Made by a program: the position numbers and the translations under genes
Shown here: piece after piece, positions 36,983 through 45,112 of the stretch
Layout of the letters: each line of letters opens with the position of its first letter
Numbering within the stretch: position 1 is the first letter of the stretch
NCBI RefSeq assembly: GCF_013375935.1
Contig: NZ_CP056117.1
Coordinates: 3,162,001-3,226,000, forward strand
Direction: 5' to 3'
DNA length: 64,000 nt
From: Enterobacter cloacae
GTDB lineage: Bacteria; Pseudomonadota; Gammaproteobacteria; Enterobacterales; Enterobacteriaceae
Notes under the pieces: generated by a model
Told to the model about the DNA's origin: nothing
Seen by the model: only the letters and a program-made list of their open reading frames with translations
Databases searched by the model: none

Positions 36983-37726
36983 TCAAATAACCTGATGACT
37001 GATTTTTTTTAGAATTAAATTAGCCAATCTCTTTCTTTGATATCCTTTCTCTTTTTTTCTTAGGGTGGCCAGGAATCTCAGCCGCTCATGCTCAATTTTG
37101 CAGCGCTCAGCTTCAAGGGTTGATTCTTTCTTATCCTGGTCATAGCTATCGATGACTCCTTCCGGGAGACACCATATTTTAATATTGCAGTAATCTCGGA
37201 ATGCAACCCAGCGGTCTACTTCATATTTAATTGGGTAGTTAAAATCGAGCAAGGCTTTTGCCGTTTCAAGGCTGAGAATGTATGCAGGTGACTGGCTTGC
37301 CCGCGCCATTCTGTGGAACGTGACATTCTCAGTCAGTTTCTTCTTGATTAACGGAGTGATAGCCTCAGGCGTATTGAGCAGGTAAATTTCACGGCTGCGC
37401 GGCTGAAGTGCGTTTTCTACAGTACTAATAACTTCTTTTGCAGACTCAGTGATTGTAATGTCATCCTCAAGCACCAGGGCATAAGGGATGCTGTCTGCTA
37501 CCATTCTGGTATATATATACAGATGGCTCAATGTACAGCCAATCACGCCTTTTGTTAGTCTGGCCTGTGAAGGGTTATGAGCCAGAAGGTGCGTTGCTTC
37601 ATCCTGCAGTTCACGGCCGTTAACAGCCTCAATGATTTCATAGTCGAAACCATTGGCTTTGCATTGTGCATCAATATTGTTTCTTTTTTTTATTTCAGTT
37701 TTAAGGTTGATAACGAAGGTTTTCAT
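36983..37726 (-). CDS. Glycosyltransferase family 25 (LPS biosynthesis-type), probable phage cargo
   Basis: A 247-residue GT25 protein. The N-terminus MKTFVINLKTEIKKR is the characteristic first strand, GVIGCTLSHLYIY near residue 60 is the family core, and ALVLEDDITI near 82 holds the acidic sugar-nucleotide/metal site. The last ~45 residues are basic and charged. GT25 enzymes typically add galactose or glucose to LPS or LOS. Base composition is visibly more AT-rich than the flanking genes, indicating transfer. GGGAG precedes the ATG. It lies next to P2-like tail-gene remnants, at the place where such phages carry accessory genes. Substrate is unknown. Confidence 0.8.
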   Translation of the reverse strand: MKTFVINLKTEIKKRNNIDAQCKANGFDYEIIEAVNGRELQDEATHLLAHNPSQARLTKGVIGCTLSHLYIYTRMVADSIPYALVLEDDITITESAKEVISTVENALQPRSREIYLLNTPEAITPLIKKKLTENVTFHRMARASQSPAYILSLETAKALLDFNYPIKYEVDRWVAFRDYCNIKIWCLPEGVIDSYDQDKKESTLEAERCKIEHERLRFLATLRKKEKGYQRKRLANLILKKISHQVI

Positions 37727-37992
37727 CGTGCTCCCTTGTAAAACAACATTCCGTTTTATTGAATAGTAATTTGCTGAGTGTACTGATGAAAAATCAGTAA
37801 ATATATCTGTGAATTATAAAAGTCATACAAACGATAGGCATAGTAACTGTAATGATAAAGCTGCTCAACCCAAAACTGACAACGTGCCCCGCAGAAGGCT
37901 TGCTGTGTAATCTGCAGAAGAGCTGAGTCGAATAGTTCCTAACTCCTGAAAGCAAGAAAATAGACGCTCCACTTCACAAAGGAGTTTTACGG
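37727..37992. other. AT-rich spacer between GT25 and the phage remnant
   Basis: 266 bases, AT-rich on the GT25 side, presumably holding its promoter. The right end carries AAAGGAG ahead of the remnant FI start. No gene is seen. Confidence 0.5.
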
Positions 37993-38031
37993 ATGAGCGA
38001 CTATCAACACGGCGTTGAGGTCATTGAATAA
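37993..38031 (+). pseudogene. Remnant of P2-like tail sheath gene FI (first 12 codons)
   Basis: ATG with a good AAAGGAG site encodes MSDYQHGVEVIE then stops. P2-family tail sheath proteins begin MSDYHHGVQVLE, so this is the extreme 5' end of gene FI. The rest of FI, FII, E, T and U is absent, and the sequence passes directly into a fragment of gene D. Confidence 0.75.
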
Positions 38032-38200
38032 AGGGAGTTTTACGGTCGATGAAATCGAGCGCCGGGGCGCGCCTGATACGGTCACCATCCAGGGGTGCAG
38101 CGCTGATTTTCGCGGGTCGCTAAACTCCTGCCGGGAACAGTCATGGCACGATACCACGCTCGGCGTTATTGTTGAAACCATCGCTGCGCGCAACCGATAG
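38030..38200 (+). pseudogene. Internal fragment of P2-like late gene D
   Basis: The frame GSFTVDEIERRGAPDTVTIQ continues through SADFRGSLNS, SWHDTTLG and IAARNR to a stop. It aligns well with the middle of P2 gpD (GKFTVDEVEHRGAPDVVTIR, SADFRGTLNS, SWHDTTLGAIV), a tail protein related to the VgrG/gp27 hub. Only about 57 residues survive, starting in the middle and ending early, so it cannot be functional. A GAAGCCC/GGGCTTC hairpin follows at 38208. Confidence 0.8.
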
Positions 38201-38305
38201 TTGTTAGAAGCCCGCAAAAGCTGGGCTTCAAGTATTGTTGTGGTCAACATGTAAATACTATATGAAACAAACCCTTTTGGTTCATTGTGTTAAAGCGTTA
38301 AAAAA

Positions 38306-38329
38306 AAGCTCCTGAGGGAGCCTTTTTTG
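38306..38329 (+). terminator. Terminator-like hairpin ahead of the MarR-GNAT gene
   Basis: GCTCC-TGA-GGGAGC-type stem within A-rich and T-rich flanks. It probably closes the phage remnant and insulates the following promoter. Confidence 0.7.
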
Positions 38330-38356
38330 ATCCTGTTGACAGCGTGCCGTTATATG

Positions 38357-38371
38357 GTTGTATAGTACAAC
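38357..38371 (+). promoter_or_regulatory. Palindromic operator overlapping the MarR-GNAT promoter
   Basis: GTTGTATAGTACAAC has six-base arms around a three-base centre, just 19 bases before the start codon at 38391. A TTGACA -35 element lies at 38336-38341 and TATAGT within the palindrome is a plausible -10, though spacing (19) is long. This arrangement fits autorepression by the MarR domain of the gene product. Confidence 0.65.
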
Positions 38372-38390
38372 TAAATAACGGAGAACAACA

Positions 38391-39353
38391 ATGCACATCG
38401 AAACCCCTATAGTCAGTGACATCCGCAGCGCCTCACGTCTGATGGTGCGAGAGCTTGGATTTATGGCCTCGACGCTGGCCTCAACGAATTATTCCCCTTC
38501 CGCCGTCCATACTCTGGTCGAAATTGGGTTGCGTAAAGAGATGACGGCCGGACAGCTAGTCCAGCTGCTGGGGCTGGAAAAATCAAGCGTCAGCCGAATG
38601 CTGGCTCGTCTGATAGCCGCTGGTGAACTGGAGGAGTTCGCATCACCGGAAGACGCCAGGGCAAAATGTCTCCGGCTTACCGCAAAAGGGCATGCGACCG
38701 TCCAGCAAATCAACGCTTACGGTAGCGAGCGGGTGATTTCGGCAATACGGTCGCTGACTCCCGATCAACAGCAGGCCATTGCCCGGGGGTTATCGCTTTA
38801 TGCCGGTGCGCTGCTGTCGTGCCGCGAAAATCCTGCGGATAAATTCTCAGATGAGCTGGAGATTGTTGAGGGCTATCTGCCCGGTATGATAGGCCGCATC
38901 ACGGAGATGCACGGGACTTTCTACGCCCGCGAACACCAGTTCGGCAGCTTCTTTGAAGCCAAAGTCGCTTCGGGGCTGGCTGAGTTCAGCGGACGTCTTA
39001 CTAATCCCTGTAACCGAATCTGGCTGGCGCTTATCCAGGGCAGAATTGTTGGCTCCGTAGCCATTGACGGTGAAGATCTTGAGCAGGGAGAAGCCCATCT
39101 GCGATGGTTTATTCTTGACGATGGATGCCGTAGACATGGGGCGGGCAAAAGGCTGCTGAAGGAAGCGATGAATTTTTGCGACAGCATGGGTTTCTCCGCG
39201 GTACACCTCTGGACGTTTAATAAGCTTACGGCCGCCAGACGTCTCTACGAATCCTTTGGCTTTCAGCTTGCCAGTGAGTGGGAGGGCAAGCAGTGGGGAA
39301 GCCTGATTACCGAACAGCAGTTTACCCGCCTTAACGGCTCTTTACCGGAATGA
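38391..39353 (+). CDS. MarR-type regulator fused to GNAT N-acetyltransferase
   Basis: A 320-residue fusion. Residues ~1-140 are a MarR winged helix (TAGQLVQLLGLEKSSVSRML with recognition helix near residue 65). Residues ~150-315 are a GNAT domain with the acetyl-CoA loop in the DDGCRRHGAGKRLL segment near 245 and a downstream NKLTAARRLYESFGF. Such fusions are common but rarely characterised; they may act on small molecules and regulate their own gene. GGAG precedes the ATG by nine bases. The gene ends shortly before a bidirectional terminator shared with yciI. Confidence 0.85.
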   Translation: MHIETPIVSDIRSASRLMVRELGFMASTLASTNYSPSAVHTLVEIGLRKEMTAGQLVQLLGLEKSSVSRMLARLIAAGELEEFASPEDARAKCLRLTAKGHATVQQINAYGSERVISAIRSLTPDQQQAIARGLSLYAGALLSCRENPADKFSDELEIVEGYLPGMIGRITEMHGTFYAREHQFGSFFEAKVASGLAEFSGRLTNPCNRIWLALIQGRIVGSVAIDGEDLEQGEAHLRWFILDDGCRRHGAGKRLLKEAMNFCDSMGFSAVHLWTFNKLTAARRLYESFGFQLASEWEGKQWGSLITEQQFTRLNGSLPE

Positions 39354-39380
39354 AAAAAGGCTCCTGCTGGAGCCTTTCTT
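39353..39380. terminator. Bidirectional terminator between the MarR-GNAT gene and yciI
   Basis: AAAGGCTCC-TGCT-GGAGCCTTT stem flanked by A and T runs, between convergent genes. Confidence 0.85.
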
Positions 39381-39677
39381 TCAGAACACTTTCTTATACG
39401 GGCGAACCGTGACGTTCTCATACACGCCGGCCGCGACGTACGGGTCTGCTTCTGCCCATGCCTGCGCGGCTTCGAGAGACTCAAACTCGGCAATCACCGT
39501 TGAGCCGGTAAAACCCGCTGCACCAGGATCGTTGCTGTCGACGGCAGGCATCGGGCCCGCGGTCAGTAACCGGCCTTCATCCTGCAACAGCTGTAAGCGC
39601 GCCAGATGGGCAGGGCGAACGGAAAGACGTTTTTCCAGAGAATCAGATACATCTTCAGCGTAAATCACGTAAAGCAC
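39381..39677 (-). CDS. yciI: YciI family protein
   Basis: A 98-residue ferredoxin-like alpha/beta-barrel protein (YciI/DGPF superfamily) containing [17 protein letters not shown] and GPMPA; conserved His and Asp line a putative active site. In E. coli it sits next to tonB, as here, divergently. Biochemical function is unknown. Confidence 0.92.
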   Translation of the reverse strand: MLYVIYAEDVSDSLEKRLSVRPAHLARLQLLQDEGRLLTAGPMPAVDSNDPGAAGFTGSTVIAEFESLEAAQAWAEADPYVAAGVYENVTVRPYKKVF

Positions 39678-39832
39678 GGCAAAGCTCCTTAACCGGTAAA
39701 AGTGTCATTTACGTTATGTGAAAGCACAAATGTCTGCAATGCAAAGATAATAACAATGTTAAAACCCTGATCTGGATGCCCCTTTTTTGTCCTCTTGTAC
39801 GCTTAAATTGCGCCAGGACAAAGTGTCTTATT

Positions 39833-39855
39833 GAATATGATTGCTATTTGCATTT
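39833..39855 (+). promoter_or_regulatory. Possible Fur site in the tonB promoter region
   Basis: AATATGATTGCTATTTGCATTT resembles the GATAATGATAATCATTATC Fur consensus in its AT-rich hexamer spacing, and tonB is iron-repressed in E. coli. The match is weaker than that at 43391. Confidence 0.45.
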
Positions 39856-39898
39856 AAAATCGGAGTTCGGTTTTTTAACGTTGATGATTATGACTTCG

Positions 39899-40621
39899 AT
39901 GACCCTTGATTTACCTCGCCGCTTTCCATGGCCGACGCTGCTTTCCGTCGTTATTCACGGTGCTGTCGTGGCGGGTCTGCTCTATACCTCGGTTCATCAG
40001 GTTATTGAAATGCCGGCCCCTGCGCAGCCAATTTCGGTGACCATGGTCTCGCCTGCGGATCTTGAACCGCCACAGGTTGCGCCTCCGCCGCCACAGCCCG
40101 TTGCTGAGCCGGAGCCAGAGCCTGAGCCCGTTCCGGAGCCGCCGAAAGAAGCGCCGGTGGTCATCCATAAGCCAGAGCCAAAACCGAAGCCAAAACCAAA
40201 ACCGAAACCGGTCAAAAAGGTGGAGGAGCGCCCTAAACGTGAAGTGCGTCCGGTAGAGCCGCGCGCCACGCAGCCGGTTGAAAATACCGCACCTTCGCGT
40301 CCGCTGATGAATAACACCGCGACCGCGGCCAAACCAGCGGTAACAGCGCCTGCGGGGCCGCGCGCGCTGAGCCGTAACCAGCCGCAGTATCCGGCTCGCG
40401 CTCAGGCATTACGTATTGAAGGGCGAGTACGGGTGAAATTTGACGTTACGGCAGACGGACGCGTGGATAACGTGCAGATCCTGTCCGCGCAGCCATCCAA
40501 TATGTTTGAACGTGAAGTTAAATCGGCCATGCGCAAGTGGCGCTATGAAGCCGGTAAGCCAGGCAACGGGCTGATTGTGAACATTGTCTTCCGCCTGAAC
40601 GGCGGGGCCCAAATGGAATAA
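39899..40621 (+). CDS. tonB: TonB energy transducer
   Basis: Inner-membrane-anchored protein that, with ExbB/ExbD, drives uptake through outer-membrane receptors. The N-terminal anchor is at about residues 11-32 with the SxxxH motif (SVVIHG). The periplasmic spacer has a Glu-Pro run (about 70-95) and a Lys-Pro run (about 98-115). The C-terminal domain has the QPQYPARAQ/YP motif near residue 160. Length is 240 residues. The start at 39899 matches E. coli (MTLDLPRRFPW); in-frame ATGs at 39884 and 39890 are possible. A cognate receptor lies nearby at 41163. Confidence 0.95.
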   Translation: MTLDLPRRFPWPTLLSVVIHGAVVAGLLYTSVHQVIEMPAPAQPISVTMVSPADLEPPQVAPPPPQPVAEPEPEPEPVPEPPKEAPVVIHKPEPKPKPKPKPKPVKKVEERPKREVRPVEPRATQPVENTAPSRPLMNNTATAAKPAVTAPAGPRALSRNQPQYPARAQALRIEGRVRVKFDVTADGRVDNVQILSAQPSNMFEREVKSAMRKWRYEAGKPGNGLIVNIVFRLNGGAQME

Positions 40622-40628
40622 CAGCAAT

Positions 40629-40656
40629 AAAAAAAGCCTCGAGTGAGGCTTTTTTT
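40629..40656. terminator. Bidirectional terminator between tonB and yciA
   Basis: AAAGCCTC-GAG-TGAGGCTTT stem with A7 and T7 flanks between convergent genes; an equivalent is known in E. coli. Confidence 0.9.
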
Positions 40657-40667
40657 ACGTCTGAGGA

Positions 40668-41063
40668 TCAGTTCTGGGGTAGCGGACGGGGTTTTCCGTC
40701 GTTATCCACCGCCACATAGATAAACAGCGCTTCAGTCGCCTTGTAGCGCTGGCCAATCGGTTCAGAAGAGACTTTCTTCACCCATACCTCAATGTTGACA
40801 GAGATGGACGTGTTGCCGCGCTTAACGCAGCGCGCGTAGCAGCAAACGACGTCGCCCACCGCTACGGGCCGCAGGAAGGTCATTCCGTCAACCCGGACCG
40901 TCACCACGCGCCCGTGAGCAATCTCTTTTGCAAGGATTGCACCGCCCATATCCATTTGCGACATCAACCAGCCGCCAAAAATATCGCCATTGGCATTCGT
41001 ATCCGCAGGCATTGCCAGTGTGCGTAAAACCAGTTCGCCCTGAGGGGCGCTATTTGTTGTCAT
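40668..41063 (-). CDS. yciA: Acyl-CoA thioesterase YciA
   Basis: A 131-residue hot-dog-fold hexameric thioesterase of broad acyl-CoA specificity. The signature NANGDIFGGWLMSQMD near residue 24 contains the catalytic Asp. It matches E. coli YciA along its length. It is transcribed toward tonB. Confidence 0.94.
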   Translation of the reverse strand: MTTNSAPQGELVLRTLAMPADTNANGDIFGGWLMSQMDMGGAILAKEIAHGRVVTVRVDGMTFLRPVAVGDVVCCYARCVKRGNTSISVNIEVWVKKVSSEPIGQRYKATEALFIYVAVDNDGKPRPLPQN

Positions 41064-41162
41064 TGTTTTTTAACTCATAACTGAAGACTTCAGGCGGGAT
41101 GCTACTATGATTTCTGGCTGGAGAGAATAGGGGATAGCGCCCGCAGAGCAGGCGCCTGAGGG

Positions 41163-43349
41163 TCAGAAGGACATGGTTACGCCTGCGTAATACGCGCGGC
41201 CCGGTTCGTTATAGGTCGACGCACCCTCATTTTCACGATAAATCTGCTTATCAAAGAGGTTACTGATGCCGGCATTAAGGCGCAGGTTTTTTGTCAGCTG
41301 ATAATTTCCGCCGATCCCGACGATGGAATACGCGCCGATCTCCCGGTCTGACATTACGCCTTCCTCTTTACGGATTTCCGCATTTTCCCGAGGCTTCTGG
41401 CGGCCGTACATGGTCCAGGTAACGTTTGCCGAGAGTTTGCTGTTTACTTCCCAGTCGAGCATGGTGTTGATCGTATATTCAGGAATAATCGACAGCGGGT
41501 TGCCGGTATCTTTGCTTTCAGACTGAATCATATACGTGGCGTTGGTGCGCCAGGTGAGCGTGTCGCGGATCACCGGCACGGTAAGGTTACCTTCCACCCC
41601 CTCAACGACGGCCTTACCACCATTTTCCCACTGAAGGATGTTCACACCGCTGCTGGTCTGCCCCAGAACGTCCGTTCCCGAAACGATCTTGTTTTTATAA
41701 TCGTTTCGGAACCAGGTAATGCCGGCTTCGTAGCCTTCCAGCGCGAAGGCGAGGCCGATTTCCTTGTTCACGCTGATTTCAGGATCCAAATCCGGGTTGC
41801 CCAGCAGGTAGCAGCTTCCTTCGGAAACGTTATTCGGGCAGCCATTACCGCGGGTGGAAAGCAGATAGCCCTCGCTGGACTGATACAGGTTTGGCGCTTT
41901 AAATACCCGTGCGATACCCGCTTTGACCTTAAACATGTCGCCGAGATCCTGAGAGAGGTTGAGGCTTGGGCTCCAGTTACTGCCGAACTGATTGTGGTAA
42001 TCAAAACGGATGCCGGGGATCAGGCTGGTGCCCGGACGCGCTTCAATATTGTCCTCAAGATAGATACCGGTCAGGTCGGCGCTGTTTTTGCTGTTACGCT
42101 CGGAGGCCGTACCGGAAACGCCGTTAATCACCTCTCCCGACACGTTAGTCGCCTGCATCGACGCCGGGTCGTTCAGTTCATCACGGTTCCACTCTGCGCC
42201 AACGGTGAGGGTTTGATCGACCAGCCAGAAGAAGGGAATATTCAGCTCACCGGTGGAGCGGTATGACTCGAGACGGCTGGTGTCATATTTATCGCTATTA
42301 ATCATCCCCTCCACTTTACCCGTGGAGCCTTCGCCCAGCCTGGTATTATTGGTCTTCTCGTAATAGACACCGAATTTTGACTGGCCCCAGTCCCAGATGC
42401 CGTTGTGGGTAATACCGTATGACTGACGGTACATGCGGTTAGTTTCGTGCCCATAAAGGGACGATACCAGCCCGTTGGGGCTGACGTTGCCGTTGCTGTA
42501 CTGCGTATCCCCAGCGTAAATATTGCCCTGGCGGCTGTAGCTGTAATCGAAATCGATTATCTGCTGCGGCGTGAGCTTCCAGGAGAGCAGGGCATTAATG
42601 TCTTTATTACGTACGCCTTCGCGTCCGGCGGCCCAGGAGCCATTTTGTGCGGTATTGATGTCCTGCGCATCCGCGTCGGTTTTGTTGATATTCCCGTACA
42701 GGCGCATCGTCAACGCGTCGCCCGCGAGCGGGCCGCTCAGGTCAAAGTTAGCGCGTTTGGTCGCCCCCTCTTTATCATTTTCAGGCTGGTTGGTGAACAG
42801 GGAGAGCGAGCCGTGCCAGTCGTTGGTTGGGCGTTTGGTAATGATGTTGACGACGCCACCGGCGGCACCCGAACCGTAGCGGGCTGCAGCAGGACCACGA
42901 AGCACTTCAATGCGCTCGACCATCTCTGGCGGAACCCAGTTAGTGTCACCGCGGGTGTCGCGCTCGCCGCGCCAGCTGTAGCGCACCGAGTTGCGGGAAG
43001 TTACCGGAACACCGTCAATCAGGATCAGGGTGTTCTCTGGCCCCATGCCGCGAATGTCGATCTGGCGATTGTTGCCGCGGCTGCCCGTAGCGCTGTTTCC
43101 GGTGAGATTAACCCCCGGCATTTTGCGAATAATTTCCGAAAGATCGTTAACCGGTGGATCTTTTTCAATGTCTTTTGCGGTGATGACAGAAACCCCCGGC
43201 TGCTGCTTGAGTGCTTCCTCTGCGGTGGCCTGAACCACCATGGTTTCACCATCGGCGAGGAGTTCGTCTGCTGCGTGCGCGCTCTGGCTGAGCGCGGAAA
43301 GCATGGCCAGCGTCAGTGACGCGGGGGCAAATCTTATTGTTTTATTCAT
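41163..43349 (-). CDS. TonB-dependent catecholate siderophore receptor, IroN/FepA type
   Basis: A 22-strand outer-membrane receptor of 728 residues for ferric catecholates (enterobactin or salmochelin class). The signal peptide is at residues 1-27 (SAHA cleavage before ADELL), with TonB box ETMVVQA next. The plug domain contains GSRGNNRQIDIRGMGPENT and SWRGERDTRGDTNWVPPE. The barrel ends in the aromatic YYAGVTMSF. Recalled IroN matches it more closely than FepA, particularly EEALKQQPGVSVIT and the C-terminus. The start at 43349 follows GGAAATGAG. A Fur box lies upstream. No receptor occupies this site in K-12. Confidence 0.9.
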   Translation of the reverse strand: MNKTIRFAPASLTLAMLSALSQSAHAADELLADGETMVVQATAEEALKQQPGVSVITAKDIEKDPPVNDLSEIIRKMPGVNLTGNSATGSRGNNRQIDIRGMGPENTLILIDGVPVTSRNSVRYSWRGERDTRGDTNWVPPEMVERIEVLRGPAAARYGSGAAGGVVNIITKRPTNDWHGSLSLFTNQPENDKEGATKRANFDLSGPLAGDALTMRLYGNINKTDADAQDINTAQNGSWAAGREGVRNKDINALLSWKLTPQQIIDFDYSYSRQGNIYAGDTQYSNGNVSPNGLVSSLYGHETNRMYRQSYGITHNGIWDWGQSKFGVYYEKTNNTRLGEGSTGKVEGMINSDKYDTSRLESYRSTGELNIPFFWLVDQTLTVGAEWNRDELNDPASMQATNVSGEVINGVSGTASERNSKNSADLTGIYLEDNIEARPGTSLIPGIRFDYHNQFGSNWSPSLNLSQDLGDMFKVKAGIARVFKAPNLYQSSEGYLLSTRGNGCPNNVSEGSCYLLGNPDLDPEISVNKEIGLAFALEGYEAGITWFRNDYKNKIVSGTDVLGQTSSGVNILQWENGGKAVVEGVEGNLTVPVIRDTLTWRTNATYMIQSESKDTGNPLSIIPEYTINTMLDWEVNSKLSANVTWTMYGRQKPRENAEIRKEEGVMSDREIGAYSIVGIGGNYQLTKNLRLNAGISNLFDKQIYRENEGASTYNEPGRAYYAGVTMSF

Positions 43350-43390
43350 CAACTCATTTCCATTTGTTAAAATGCGATGACGAATATTAA

Positions 43391-43410
43391 TGATAGTGAT
43401 TCTCATTACA
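43391..43410 (-). promoter_or_regulatory. Fur box upstream of the siderophore receptor
   Basis: GATAGTGATTCTCATTAC matches the 19-base Fur consensus closely and sits about 45 bases upstream of the receptor ATG. It indicates iron repression. Confidence 0.85.
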
Positions 43411-43528
43411 ATGAAATGACGGCAATCTCCATAAAATCTTCATGATTCGGACATCTTTGCAGAAAGCGTGATGAGAATAGGGAAGGAAAAAGAGAGGGGC
43501 CAGACCGCGAGGCGATCTGGCCATCTGA

Positions 43529-44069
43529 TTACTGCTTATCGTCCTGCGGCATGTGGCGGTAGATATAAACCCCGCTCAGCAGAGTGAAGATCAGCGTCAG
43601 GGCCGTAAGCCCGAAGACTTTAAAGTTGACCCAGATATTTTGCGGCAGCCAGAAGGCGATGTAGATGTTGGCCAGGCCACAGAGAATAAAGAACAGCGCC
43701 CAGGCGATGTTCAGACGAGACCACACCTCCTGCGGTAGCGTCAGCTCTTTGCCCAGCATGCGCTGAATCAGGGGTTTTTTCATTACCCACTGGCTGATGA
43801 GCAGTGCGCCAGCAAAAAGCCCGTAAATCACCGTCACCTTCCATTTGATAAATTCATCGTTATGGAAGAACAGCGTCAGGCCACCAAACACCGCCACCAT
43901 CAGGAAGGTGATGAGCGCCATCTTTTCAACTTTGCGATAGCGTACCCAGCTGTAAATCAGCACTACAGCCGTTGCTACAATCAGGGCCAGCGTCCCGGCG
44001 TAAATGTCGTAGAGCTTATAAAACGCGAAAAAAAACGATCAGCGGTAAAAAATCTAGAAACTGCTTCAT
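43529..44069 (-). pseudogene. yciB: Inner membrane septation protein A (YciB), frameshifted near the N-terminus
   Basis: YciB is a five-helix inner-membrane protein tied to septation and envelope synthesis, interacting with divisome and elongasome proteins. The start at 44069 gives [14 protein letters not shown], then an eight-base T run on the minus strand (A8 at 44028-44035) shifts frame and stops within four codons. Removing one base restores [12 protein letters not shown] and joins the intact remainder. The span is 541 bases, exactly 180 codons plus one. Translation from an internal start at 43963 would give 144 residues without the first helices. It could be real, slipped in translation, or a homopolymer read error. 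It is 13 bases downstream of yciC. Confidence 0.9.
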
Positions 44070-44082
44070 TCTGCGATCCCGG

Positions 44083-44826
44083 TTACTGACGAATTAACAT
44101 ATACAGGCGGAACAAATAGACCAGCAGCACGGCTGAAATCAGGTTGCTCAGCGTATTGGCGACAACCGCACCGACGTTGGGCGTTAATACCGCAAAGTTC
44201 GGCGCAAACAGCAATAACAGCGTTTTGGCAAGCAGCCAGCTGATAACGGCCGGGGCGACCAGACGCATGTTCGCCCACGCGAGCTTAATGCTGCTGCGCA
44301 TCGCCGTGAAGATCCCCATTTTGTCCTGCACAACCATAACCGGCGCGAATGAAAGCACAATCGCCAGCAGGACGCCCGGTACGACAACCAGCATGATCCC
44401 CATCTGCACCAGGAGCGTGGTCAGGAAGATCAGGATAAGCAGCTTCGGCAGCACGGGTGCGCTGGCACCGATGGCGCGCAACGCGCTAACGCGGTGTCCG
44501 GCCGAAACGAGCTGGATCATCAGCAGCACGCCACCTGCCAAAATCGCATTCCCAATTAACCCGGAGAACGTCGATGCCGCGGAGGCGCGCAGCAGGATTT
44601 GCTGTTGCTCCGGCGTCATATTCTGCACAAGGTCAAACAAGCCTGCGCTGCCTGCAAGATGATCCCCCTGGCTCAGCGTAGCAATCTGTTCTTCACTGGG
44701 TGAGAACGCATGACCCAGAACCACCGTAATAAAGGCGCACAACAGCGCGATCAGTAAAAACGTAACGAACTGATTGCGGAAAAAATTTCCCGTGTCACGG
44801 TAGACAGACTTCGCCGTGATAGACAT
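44083..44826 (-). CDS. yciC: YciC family inner membrane protein (UPF0259)
   Basis: A 247-residue polytopic membrane protein of unknown function with about six helices; [20 protein letters not shown] begins it as in E. coli. The start at 44826 has AAGGAGAG upstream; the frame extends farther but the extra 16 residues are unconserved. It probably forms an operon with yciB. Confidence 0.92.
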   Translation of the reverse strand: MSITAKSVYRDTGNFFRNQFVTFLLIALLCAFITVVLGHAFSPSEEQIATLSQGDHLAGSAGLFDLVQNMTPEQQQILLRASAASTFSGLIGNAILAGGVLLMIQLVSAGHRVSALRAIGASAPVLPKLLILIFLTTLLVQMGIMLVVVPGVLLAIVLSFAPVMVVQDKMGIFTAMRSSIKLAWANMRLVAPAVISWLLAKTLLLLFAPNFAVLTPNVGAVVANTLSNLISAVLLVYLFRLYMLIRQ

Positions 44827-44994
44827 GCACTCTCCTTGAGTATTGCAGGTGTTAATTAGCCGGCAATTGTACACCGGATATCACGCGGGTGGCAGCCTCA
44901 AGGCTTGTATGGAAAAGCATATCTTTGTAAAGCAGCGGTAATCCCGTCTTGCCGGGCTATATCAAGACAGGCGCTAACATGATGTTGGTAAAAA

Positions 44995-45008
44995 TTAATC
45001 TGGATCAA
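44995..45008 (+). promoter_or_regulatory. FNR-like box upstream of ompW
   Basis: TTAATCTGGATCAA matches nine of the ten FNR half-site bases, 105 bases upstream of the ompW start. ompW is known to respond to oxygen through FNR in E. coli. Confidence 0.7.
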
Positions 45009-45032
45009 TAAATGTTAAGTTACTGGTTTTAA

Positions 45033-45054
45033 TGTGATCTGTGTTAGATCACTT
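45033..45054 (+). promoter_or_regulatory. CRP-like site in the ompW promoter region
   Basis: TGTGATCTGTGTTAGATCAC fits TGTGA-N6-TCACA closely, 59 bases upstream of the ATG. The symmetry is strong, but CRP control is inferred. Confidence 0.6.
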
Positions 45055-45112
45055 ATTACTTATTTGTAGGTATATTCTCCATCGCTATTAAAACCACAAC
45101 GATGGAGCGGAT

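Noticed and set aside
38201..38240. Continuation of gene D after the stop (LEA-like residues)
   Set aside because: The apparent match falls in a perfect GAAGCCC/GGGCTTC hairpin and follows an in-frame stop, so it is more likely chance.
40090..40215. Short tandem repeats (Glu-Pro and Lys-Pro codons) as a CRISPR or satellite array
   Set aside because: They encode the normal proline-rich spacer of TonB and have no spacer structure.
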